NCBI GenBank assembly: GCA_030425195.1
Contig: JAUIAV010000008.1
Location: forward strand, 1 to 64,000
From: Gammaproteobacteria bacterium
Lineage (GTDB): Bacteria; Pseudomonadota; Gammaproteobacteria; Pseudomonadales; Azotimanducaceae
Direction: 5' to 3'
Length of the DNA: 64,000 nt
Every line of letters begins with the position of its first letter. The stretch's first letter is position 1. A program made the translations under genes and the position numbers. The notes beneath the pieces are model-generated. The model was not told where the DNA came from, did not search any database, and worked only from the letters and a program-made list of their open reading frames with translations. Positions 51,835-59,288 of this stretch are shown in pieces.

Positions 51835-53955
51835 ATGGCGTTGGCGGGACTATACCGGAGGCATCTGTTCCGGGTGGCGGGGATGGCGCTGGCAGGCCTC
51901 CTGCTGTCCGGCTGCGACGGCAGCGACGGCAAACCGGGACCGCCGGGACCGCCGGGACCACCGGCGGGTGTGGACATCGGGAATGCCGCCTCGATACAGG
52001 CGACCATCACAGGGGTGACCATCGCGAGCCCGGCGGAGGTGACCTTCTCCCTGATCGACGGCAACGGCAATCCGGTCAGGAATCTGCCGGCCAGCGCCAT
52101 CGGCTTCAAGCTCGCCAAGCTGGTGCCCGGCACGGACGGTAACGCCAGCGCCTGGCAGAGCTACATCAATACGGTGGAGCAGCCGGGCGTAGGGCCCGGC
52201 ACCGAAGCCAGGGTGCAGGCGGTTGCCGAGAACGGCTCGGTCGGGACGCTGACCGATCATGATGATGGCACCTATACCTACGTCTTCGGATTCGACATCG
52301 AAAATGTGGCGGATCCCGTGGCGGTGTCCTACGAGCCGGACCTGACGCATCGGGTGAGCTTCGAGATTCGCGGGTTCGCACCGGTCAGGAATCCGGTCTA
52401 CGACTTCCGGCCTTCGGACGGCGTCACCAGCGGCCTCTTCAGCCGATCCATCGCAGGCACGGAATCCTGCAACGACTGCCATGGGGATCTGGCTCTGCAC
52501 GGCGGCGCCCGGTTCGAAATCGCGGAGTGTGTCACCTGCCACAACCCGGGTTCAGGAGACGCCAACAGCGGCAATACCGTGGACATGACGGTGATGACGC
52601 ACAAGATCCACAGAGGCGCGGAGCTTCCCAGCGTGCTGGCCGGGGGGGAATACTGTATCTACGGCTTCCGGGATACCCGGCATTGCTACGACGGGGTGGT
52701 CTATCCCCAGGACATCCGGGCCTGCGGCAACTGCCACGATGCAGAGGATCCGGCCACACCGGATGCAGCCAACTGGTTCGAGGTCCCCACGGATGCCGCC
52801 TGCGGTGCCTGCCACGACGACGTGAACTTCGCGACCGGGGAGAATCACGGGCCGGACATACCGGCGGACAATACTCAGTGCATCAACTGTCATGCCAGCA
52901 ACCCGAATTCCCGCATCGAGGTGAGGCAGGCTCATCGGATCCTCGAGCGCGAGGCTGCCGGCGCGTACGCGTACAATCTGCTGGATGTGGCCGCCCCCGG
53001 ACCGGGTGCGGCGCCGACCGCAACCTTTTCGATCACCAATCCGCTCGACGGGGACGCGCCGTACGACCTCGAGACGGACTCGGTCCTGTCGGCCTCCGGT
53101 CTGCGTCTGTCCGTGAGCTGGACCACAAACGACTACTCGAACGAAGGCAATGGCCGGAGCAACAGTCAGCCCGAGGCGACCGCGGTCTACGATGGCGGCG
53201 TTCTGTCAGCCTCCTCGAACGGTGATGGATCTTACGACCTGACGCTGGGTCTGGTGCCGGCGGATCAGACGGGCTCCGGGGTCGTGGTCCTGGAAGGCGC
53301 CGTCGTCGATGCGGAACTCGGAAATCTGGGTGTAACCAATGCGCACCGCTATTTCGCGATCACCGACGATCCGGCAACGCCTGCCACGCGGCGGGTTTCC
53401 GTCGAAATGAGCCGGTGCAACGACTGTCATGATTCACTCTCCATTCACGGCGGACGCAACACGGATTCCATCGAGTCCTGTCAGACCTGTCACAACCCCA
53501 ACGCCGCCAGAGGCGGCACGCCGAGCCGCGGGCCCATGGATATGAAGTATTTCCTGCACCGGCTGCACGCCGTCGACGACATTCACTACCCGCAATCGGT
53601 GAGCCGTTGCACGGCCTGTCATACGGAAGACGGGTTCTATCCGCTCCCCGCATCGTCCGGCGTGCTGCCCACCAGCACCAATCGAGGCGCGGATCCGCTG
53701 GACCCCTACGACAACGATCGGATCACGCCGAGCACGGCCGCCTGCACGGTCTGCCATGCAGGAGAGGACGCGCGCATCCACATGGAACAGAACGGCGGGT
53801 CGCTTTCCGCCTGCCTGTCGCCGGACGGCATCCTCTTCCGGAAGGTGGACGCCTGCGGCAGCACCGGTACCCTGGGCGAAGTGATTCAGGAAAGCTGCAC
53901 GATCTGCCACGGTCCCGGACGGAGCGCGGACGTGGCCGAGGTGCACGGGCTCTGA
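51835..53955 (+). CDS. OmcA/MtrC-family decaheme c-type cytochrome, outer-membrane lipoprotein
   Basis: 706 residues from the ATG at 51835 with GGGAAGG upstream. The signal peptide ends LLLSGC (lipobox), then a collagen-like GPPGPPGPP linker. Ten CxxCH heme sites are visible (CNDCH, CVTCH, CGNCH, CGACH, CINCH, CNDCH, CQTCH, CTACH, CTVCH, CTICH), in two groups of five, as in MtrC/OmcA. These are cell-surface terminal reductases for metals or electron shuttles in Shewanella. It is the first gene of an Mtr-type set. Confidence 0.93.
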   Translation: MALAGLYRRHLFRVAGMALAGLLLSGCDGSDGKPGPPGPPGPPAGVDIGNAASIQATITGVTIASPAEVTFSLIDGNGNPVRNLPASAIGFKLAKLVPGTDGNASAWQSYINTVEQPGVGPGTEARVQAVAENGSVGTLTDHDDGTYTYVFGFDIENVADPVAVSYEPDLTHRVSFEIRGFAPVRNPVYDFRPSDGVTSGLFSRSIAGTESCNDCHGDLALHGGARFEIAECVTCHNPGSGDANSGNTVDMTVMTHKIHRGAELPSVLAGGEYCIYGFRDTRHCYDGVVYPQDIRACGNCHDAEDPATPDAANWFEVPTDAACGACHDDVNFATGENHGPDIPADNTQCINCHASNPNSRIEVRQAHRILEREAAGAYAYNLLDVAAPGPGAAPTATFSITNPLDGDAPYDLETDSVLSASGLRLSVSWTTNDYSNEGNGRSNSQPEATAVYDGGVLSASSNGDGSYDLTLGLVPADQTGSGVVVLEGAVVDAELGNLGVTNAHRYFAITDDPATPATRRVSVEMSRCNDCHDSLSIHGGRNTDSIESCQTCHNPNAARGGTPSRGPMDMKYFLHRLHAVDDIHYPQSVSRCTACHTEDGFYPLPASSGVLPTSTNRGADPLDPYDNDRITPSTAACTVCHAGEDARIHMEQNGGSLSACLSPDGILFRKVDACGSTGTLGEVIQESCTICHGPGRSADVAEVHGL

Positions 53956-53974
53956 TCGGAGAAGAGGACGGGGT

Positions 53975-54619
53975 ATGAAAGACCTGACAGGAATCGTGCA
54001 GGGTGGAACGGGCTGGAGGCTGATCGGTATCGCCGTCTTCCTGCTGCTCGGCCCGATCCCGGCCCTCGCCGCGCAAACGACCGTCCACGAGGCGCACTAT
54101 ACGGACGGAGGGCCTGACGCCTGTCTGCGCTGTCATGCGGGCGACCGGATGGTGGTAATCCTGGAGACGGCGCACGGGGATCAGACCAACCGTCACGCGC
54201 CTTTCGGACCGGACCAGGCAGGCTGTGAAGCCTGCCACGGGCCCGGGAGTCTGCACGTCTCGCGTGCCCGCGGCGGCGCCGGGTTCCCGCCGCTCGCCCG
54301 CTTCGGACGTGACGGTGATCCGGTGCCCGATCAGCTGGCGTCCTGTCTGGGCTGCCACGCGCAGGCGATGGGCGATCACCCGGCCATGGAATTCAACGGC
54401 AGCCTGCACGACACGGGGCGGATGACGTGTTCCACCTGCCATACCGTCCACGCGAGCGGAAACCTGCTGACAGACCGGGACACACAGATCGAAAACTGCT
54501 CGCGATGTCATGCTGAGGAGATCGAATCGCACAACCGGTTCGAAGGCCGGGGCATCCTGTTCGACCAGCTCACCTGCCATGACTGCCACGACGTGCATCA
54601 GCTGATGCGCCGGGAGTAG
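53975..54619 (+). CDS. Hexaheme c-type cytochrome, short MtrA/DmsE-like paralog
   Basis: 214 residues with a signal peptide (LIGIAVFLLLGPIPALAA). Six CxxCH heme sites are visible (CLRCH, CEACH, CLGCH, CSTCH, CSRCH, CHDCH). The first third closely parallels the start of the next gene product: CLRCHAGDRMVVILETAHGDQ versus CLGCHNGERMQVIFRTPHGQQ, then CEACHGPG in both. It looks like a shortened duplicate of the decaheme protein. It may be a periplasmic carrier or a second plug component of the porin complex. Confidence 0.85.
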   Translation: MKDLTGIVQGGTGWRLIGIAVFLLLGPIPALAAQTTVHEAHYTDGGPDACLRCHAGDRMVVILETAHGDQTNRHAPFGPDQAGCEACHGPGSLHVSRARGGAGFPPLARFGRDGDPVPDQLASCLGCHAQAMGDHPAMEFNGSLHDTGRMTCSTCHTVHASGNLLTDRDTQIENCSRCHAEEIESHNRFEGRGILFDQLTCHDCHDVHQLMRRE

Positions 54620-54625
54620 TCCGAG

Positions 54626-55537
54626 ATGCGGCGATCACCCTGGTGGCTGCGGCTGGCGCTCCTGATGCTGCCTCTCGTGGCGCTGGCCGGTCAGGGTGAG
54701 GGGCTCTCCGCCGCCGGTGCGGACACCTGCCTGGGCTGCCACAACGGAGAACGCATGCAGGTGATTTTCCGTACACCGCATGGCCAGCAGGCCGACCCGG
54801 ACTCGCCCATGGCATCTCTTCAGTGTGAGGCCTGCCATGGACCGGGTGCCGATCACGCGGACCGGCGTCTGGTGGGGCCCGTGCACCCCACGGTCATCGG
54901 TTTCACCCGGGGCTCTGAGACTCAGATCACCGAGCAGAACCAGGTCTGCACGGACTGTCACGACCGGGACCTGGGCCTCACCTGGCACGGCAGCCAGCAC
55001 GAGCGGAATGACACCGCCTGTATCGACTGTCATCGGGTGCATGCCGAGCGCGACCCTGTGAGCATGCGGACTGTGCAGGCGGACGTGTGCTTCGACTGTC
55101 ATCGATCTCAGCGGGCGGACAGCATGAAACCCTCGAGCCACCCCATCCGTTTTGACGCCATGGTGTGTACGGACTGTCACAACCCGCATGGCTCGGTTGC
55201 CGATGCGCTGCTGGTCAGGGACAGCACCAACGAGTTGTGCGTCAGCTGCCATGCCGAGTACCGGGGACCGATGCTGTTCGATCATGCACCGGTGAGCGAG
55301 GACTGCACGCTCTGCCACGAACCGCACGGTTCCGTGCATCCGGCGCTGCTGACGCGGACGGCACCGCTGCTCTGTCAGTCCTGTCACTCCCAGCGGGGGC
55401 ATCCGAGTCTCTCGTTCACGGATGCGTCGCTGCCTGGCGGCAGTCCTTCGGCCATGGTGCTGGGGCGGAGCTGCGTGAACTGCCACAGTCAGGTGCACGG
55501 CTCCAATCATCCCTCCGGCTTCAGCCTGATGCGTTAG
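54626..55537 (+). CDS. DmsE/MtrA-family decaheme c-type cytochrome
   Basis: 303 residues with a signal peptide (LRLALLMLPLVALAG). Ten CxxCH sites (CLGCH, CEACH, CTDCH, CIDCH, CFDCH, CTDCH, CVSCH, CTLCH, CQSCH, CVNCH) and the length match MtrA/DmsE, which spans the MtrB barrel as a heme wire. It starts 6 bp after the hexaheme gene, and the MtrB gene begins 2 bp after its stop. The expected location is the periplasm inserted into the outer-membrane barrel. Confidence 0.94.
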   Translation: MRRSPWWLRLALLMLPLVALAGQGEGLSAAGADTCLGCHNGERMQVIFRTPHGQQADPDSPMASLQCEACHGPGADHADRRLVGPVHPTVIGFTRGSETQITEQNQVCTDCHDRDLGLTWHGSQHERNDTACIDCHRVHAERDPVSMRTVQADVCFDCHRSQRADSMKPSSHPIRFDAMVCTDCHNPHGSVADALLVRDSTNELCVSCHAEYRGPMLFDHAPVSEDCTLCHEPHGSVHPALLTRTAPLLCQSCHSQRGHPSLSFTDASLPGGSPSAMVLGRSCVNCHSQVHGSNHPSGFSLMR

Positions 55538-55539
55538 CC

Positions 55540-57621
55540 GTGCGCCACCTCGGAATCATCACGAGACTGATGCTCACCCTCGCGGTGATGCTTCCGGTCT
55601 GTGCGGGCGCTGCAACGCCTGCCTGTCAGCGGTGCGCGACAGACGGGGGCTGGCGTCTCGATCTCGATCTGGGTCCCGCCTACGTCGCCGACGATGCGTA
55701 CCGGTTCGGCGACTACACGGGACTCGACGAGAAAGGGACGTACCTGTTCGGCGATCTGAAGGCGGACTACGTGGATGAACGTGCACGCTATCTCAGGCTG
55801 GACGGCTTCGCACACGGCACGGATGCAGCCAGCATCGAACTGGAAACCGGCCGGCAGAGTGCCTGGGAAATCCGGGCCGGCTATCAGGCGATTCCACGCC
55901 GTTTCTTCGAGACGACGGCCACGCCTTATCTCGGCAGCGGCTCCAGTCTGCTCATGCTGCCGGACGACTGGGTCAGAGCGCCCACCACAGCGGGCATGTC
56001 CGCTCTGAGCAGCACGCTCGCGCCGGTGGCGATCGAACGGGATCTGGACCTCTTCAAGCTGGGGGCGACCATCCGCCCGGCTACTCGCTGGCGTCTGGAC
56101 GTGGACTACCGGCGGCAGGAGAAGTCGGGGACGGATCTCGACTCCGCCGCCGTGCTCTACTCCGCCGTGGAGCTGCCCGGACCGGTGGACTACACCACCG
56201 ACGAGCTGACGCTGGTTCTGAAGACGAACGGTGACGGCTGGGAAACGAGCCTCAGCTATCTGGGCTCCTATTTCGAGAACGGAGAACAGAGCCTGATCTG
56301 GGACAACCCCTTCTCGAGCGGTCTCGGTGCGGATGCGGGCCGTCAGGCGCTCGCACCGGACAACGAGATGCACCAGGTCAGGCTGGCGGGGGCCATGCGG
56401 CTGCCGAAACGGACGGTGCTTTCCGGAGCGCTGGCCGTGGGCACACAGAGCCAGGATGCGCGGCTCGCGCCTTATACGATCAATCCCTCCATCGCGCCGG
56501 TGCCGCTTCCCACGGTCACCGCGGATGCTGAGGCCGACACGCTGCATCTGAACCTGAGGGCGGTGACCAGCCCCTGGCGCCGGGTCACGCTCGAAGGCGA
56601 GATCCGGGTAAGCGATTTCGACAACCGCACGGACCGGAACCCTTACGACTATGTGGTCACCGATGCGGTGGCCGCGGGCACGATGGTGCGTAACCCGGCC
56701 TACGACTATGAGCGCCGGGATCTGAAGCTTCGCGGAGAGTACAGGCCTGGCCGCGGACTTGCGCTGCACGTGGGCTACGACGGGCGCCGGTTCGAGCGAA
56801 GTGCTCAGGACCGCCGGCAAACCACGACGGATCGGCTGTGGTTCCGCGTGCACCGGCGTCTGGGACGGGATGCGGACGTCGATTTCGATCTGTTCGTGGA
56901 GGACCGGGACGGTTCCAGCTACGAGGCCCTGGACCGGGCCGTGAGTGAGCAGAATCCGCTGCTCAGGAAGTACAACCTGTCGGATCGGGAGCGCTACGGT
57001 CTGCGTCTCAAGGGCCGGCTCACGCCGACGGAGCGCTGGGATTTCGGCTGGGAACTGGAATACGGCAGAGATGATCACGACGGCACGGATGTGGGACTCA
57101 CCCGCAGCCGTTACACGCGTGCGGGCGCCGATGTGAGCTGGCTGCTCGGGCGCCAGGGTGTGCTGTTCGGTGCCGTGCACACCGAGACGGTGGAAGCAGA
57201 CCAGACGGGGAGCCAGCGTTTCGGCGTTCCTGACTGGGCGGCGACTTCGACCGATCGATTCGACAGCGCCAGCTTCGGTTACGAGCACCCGTCGCTGCTC
57301 GGTCCTGTGGGCGTGAAGGTGGCCTATGACTGGTCTTACGGCCGTGGTGAGGTGGCCAATGACACCAGTGGTCTCTCGAGCCGGTTCCCCGATCTCACCA
57401 GCCGACGGCATCGGCTGGAACTGGGTTTCACCTACCCGGTGAGCCGGGCGTGGACGGCCGGATTCAACTATCTGTACGAGAAGGTGGAGAGCGACGACTG
57501 GTCGCTCGCCGGCGTGGATCCGTCGACGGTCGATAATCTGCTGTCACTGGGCGCCGACCCGTTCAACTACAAGGTGAACCTGGTGTATCTCAGCATCCGG
57601 TATTCGGGACCCGGCCGCTGA
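55540..57621 (+). CDS. MtrB/PioB-family outer-membrane beta-barrel
   Basis: 693 residues from a GTG at 55540; an ATG ten codons in (55570) is a shorter alternative. The signal peptide ends near CAGAA. The mature N-terminus carries a CxxC pair (ACQRC, Cys29 and Cys32) typical of MtrB. Alternating polar/hydrophobic strands run to the end, which closes LVYLSIRYSGPGR. MtrB is the barrel sheathing MtrA and contacting the surface cytochrome. The length matches MtrB/PioB. Confidence 0.88.
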   Translation: MRHLGIITRLMLTLAVMLPVCAGAATPACQRCATDGGWRLDLDLGPAYVADDAYRFGDYTGLDEKGTYLFGDLKADYVDERARYLRLDGFAHGTDAASIELETGRQSAWEIRAGYQAIPRRFFETTATPYLGSGSSLLMLPDDWVRAPTTAGMSALSSTLAPVAIERDLDLFKLGATIRPATRWRLDVDYRRQEKSGTDLDSAAVLYSAVELPGPVDYTTDELTLVLKTNGDGWETSLSYLGSYFENGEQSLIWDNPFSSGLGADAGRQALAPDNEMHQVRLAGAMRLPKRTVLSGALAVGTQSQDARLAPYTINPSIAPVPLPTVTADAEADTLHLNLRAVTSPWRRVTLEGEIRVSDFDNRTDRNPYDYVVTDAVAAGTMVRNPAYDYERRDLKLRGEYRPGRGLALHVGYDGRRFERSAQDRRQTTTDRLWFRVHRRLGRDADVDFDLFVEDRDGSSYEALDRAVSEQNPLLRKYNLSDRERYGLRLKGRLTPTERWDFGWELEYGRDDHDGTDVGLTRSRYTRAGADVSWLLGRQGVLFGAVHTETVEADQTGSQRFGVPDWAATSTDRFDSASFGYEHPSLLGPVGVKVAYDWSYGRGEVANDTSGLSSRFPDLTSRRHRLELGFTYPVSRAWTAGFNYLYEKVESDDWSLAGVDPSTVDNLLSLGADPFNYKVNLVYLSIRYSGPGR

Positions 57622-57668
57622 CGACGATGGACGGAAAAGCAGACAGGGACATAACAGGAGGACGAAAC

Positions 57669-57905
57669 ATGCTGCGCAGTACGCTCGCGGCTCTCATGGT
57701 GGCCGTGTTGGCTGGATTCACAGCCGTGCCGGTGTCGGCGGCCCCCGCGGATTGCGGAAACTGCCATGCTCCGGCGGAGTTCGAGGGGATGGATCCAGCG
57801 GAAGTCCGGGAAGCACTTGCGGACCCGGGGATCCCGCCGCACGGAAAATTCGCCGGGCTCAGCGAGGAAGAAGTCGAGGCACTGCTCGAAGCGCTGGCGG
57901 AATAG
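57669..57905 (+). CDS. Mini monoheme c-type cytochrome
   Basis: 78 residues from the ATG at 57669, with CAGGAGG 8 nt upstream. The signal peptide ends near PVSAAPA. One heme site, CGNCH, is followed by a short acidic tail (EEEVEALLEALAE). Only about 55 mature residues remain, much shorter than class I cytochromes, though a Met (EGMDP) could serve as axial ligand. It follows the MtrB gene by 47 bp and could be a small electron carrier. Confidence 0.8.
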   Translation: MLRSTLAALMVAVLAGFTAVPVSAAPADCGNCHAPAEFEGMDPAEVREALADPGIPPHGKFAGLSEEEVEALLEALAE

Positions 57906-57906
57906 C

Positions 57907-58206
57907 TCAGCGTCCGGGACGTTCGCTGCGGATCCGGGCGATGCGCGTGCACTCGTCGGAACAGTAGCGTCTGCCTGCGTAAGGCGTGAACAGGTCTTCA
58001 CACACCGGGCAGTTCCGGGCTTCCGCCTTGGCCGGCTTGAGCTCGCCTCGCTTGCGCTGTTCGAGCAGTTCCGATATGCGACGGTTTTCCTGAACGAGGG
58101 CTCTGAACTCGGCGTCGCTGATGTCGAGGAGTTCCAGCACCGTGCTTACCGACAGTCTCGGTGAGCGAAGGAGAAGGGCGGCGGCGGATTCCTGTAGCTG
58201 GTCCAT
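57907..58206 (-). CDS. Small zinc-ribbon-like protein
   Basis: 99 residues. An N-terminal helical region (SVSTVLELLDISDAEFRALVQENRRI) resembles a helix-turn-helix. The C-terminal part has two Cys pairs, CPVC and CSDEC with spacing of 18, forming a likely zinc-binding knuckle (NCPVCEDLFTPYAGRRYCSDEC). It could be a regulator of the adjacent genes. Convergent with the cytochrome gene (1 bp gap) and divergent from the nucleoside hydrolase gene. Confidence 0.65.
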   Translation of the reverse strand: MDQLQESAAALLLRSPRLSVSTVLELLDISDAEFRALVQENRRISELLEQRKRGELKPAKAEARNCPVCEDLFTPYAGRRYCSDECTRIARIRSERPGR

Positions 58207-58219
58207 TGGCTCTTTGGAA

Positions 58220-58256
58220 AATCGGTTCTTTAAAGAATTTTTCGCGCGAATCGGTT
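58220..58256. promoter_or_regulatory. Nested palindromes with flanking direct repeats in a divergent promoter
   Basis: AATCGGTT occurs at 58220 and 58249. Between and overlapping them lie TTCTTTAAAGAA (58226-58237) and TTCGCGCGAA (58241-58250), both perfect palindromes. The site is between the zinc-ribbon gene and the nucleoside hydrolase gene and looks like a regulator-binding region. Confidence 0.5.
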
Positions 58257-58327
58257 TCGTCCAAGAAGCCTATCATGACACAGAGCGTCGGCGTGAAAAC
58301 GGATACTGCTTCACAAAGGAGGTGCCC

Positions 58328-59263
58328 ATGACCGGCCGGCCGCGAATGATCATCGATTGCGATCCGGGGCACGACGATGCCCTGGCGCTTCTGCTGGCGG
58401 ATCATCTGGCCGACGTGGTCGGGATCACCACCGTCAGCGGCAACGCGCCGCTGACGGCCGTCACGGCAAACGCGCTGGGGCTGACAACCCTGATGCAGGA
58501 TGACGTGCCGGTCCACGCAGGCGCGGCCGGACCCCTGTCTCCGGGGGATGGGCAACCGAGGCATGCCACGCACGTGCACGGAGAATCGGGTCTCGATGGT
58601 GTCGATGTGCCTTCCGCCTCATCTCCCGCGGGAGATGATGCAGTGGGATTTCTGCTCGAAGCGAGCCGCCGGCAGGCGGGTCTCTGGCTGGTGGCGATCG
58701 GTCCGCTCACCAACGTGGCGGCGGCGATCAGCCGGGATCCCGGATTCGTGGGGCGCCTGGCCGGCATCAGCATCATGGGCGGCAGCACGCGTGGCGGCAA
58801 TGTCACCGCGGCGGCCGAATTCAACATCTGGGCGGATCCGGAAGCGGCGGATGTGGTGTTCCGGTCCGGCGCCGGGATACGCCTGTGCGGCCTGAACCTC
58901 ACGCATCAGCTGAAGACGTCCGCCGCGCTGCTCGATCGCATCCACGCCATGGGCAGTGCCCGGAGCACGCTTGCGGCGCAGACTGTCGCCTACCTGCACG
59001 ACAGGATGCTGGCGCTGACCGGAGAGGCGGCTGCGGCTCTGCATGATCCCTGCGCGGTGCTGGCGGTGACGCACCCGGAGCTGATCGAATTCGTCTCGCG
59101 GCCGGTCGCGGTGTCATTGAGCGATCCGCTGACCCGCGGAATGACGGTAATCGATGAGCGGTTCGCAGGAAGGAACGGGCCGAATCAGGCGCTGGTGGCC
59201 TACGGAATCGATGCGCCCGCGGCCTTCGAGCTGCTGCTCGAAAGCCTCGCGGCCGACCGCTAG
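58328..59263 (+). CDS. Inosine/uridine-type nucleoside hydrolase
   Basis: 311 residues from the ATG at 58328, preceded by an extensive Shine-Dalgarno, AAAGGAGGTG. The Ca2+/substrate motif DCDPGHDD is at the start. AAEFNIWADPEAA and the C-terminal DPCAVLAV are conserved active-site regions. It hydrolyses the N-glycosidic bond of nucleosides, releasing base and ribose. Specificity (inosine, uridine or other) cannot be read by eye. No signal peptide, so cytoplasmic. Confidence 0.92.
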   Translation: MTGRPRMIIDCDPGHDDALALLLADHLADVVGITTVSGNAPLTAVTANALGLTTLMQDDVPVHAGAAGPLSPGDGQPRHATHVHGESGLDGVDVPSASSPAGDDAVGFLLEASRRQAGLWLVAIGPLTNVAAAISRDPGFVGRLAGISIMGGSTRGGNVTAAAEFNIWADPEAADVVFRSGAGIRLCGLNLTHQLKTSAALLDRIHAMGSARSTLAAQTVAYLHDRMLALTGEAAAALHDPCAVLAVTHPELIEFVSRPVAVSLSDPLTRGMTVIDERFAGRNGPNQALVAYGIDAPAAFELLLESLAADR

Positions 59264-59288
59264 CGTCAGCCGCTCACGCTGGCCGATC

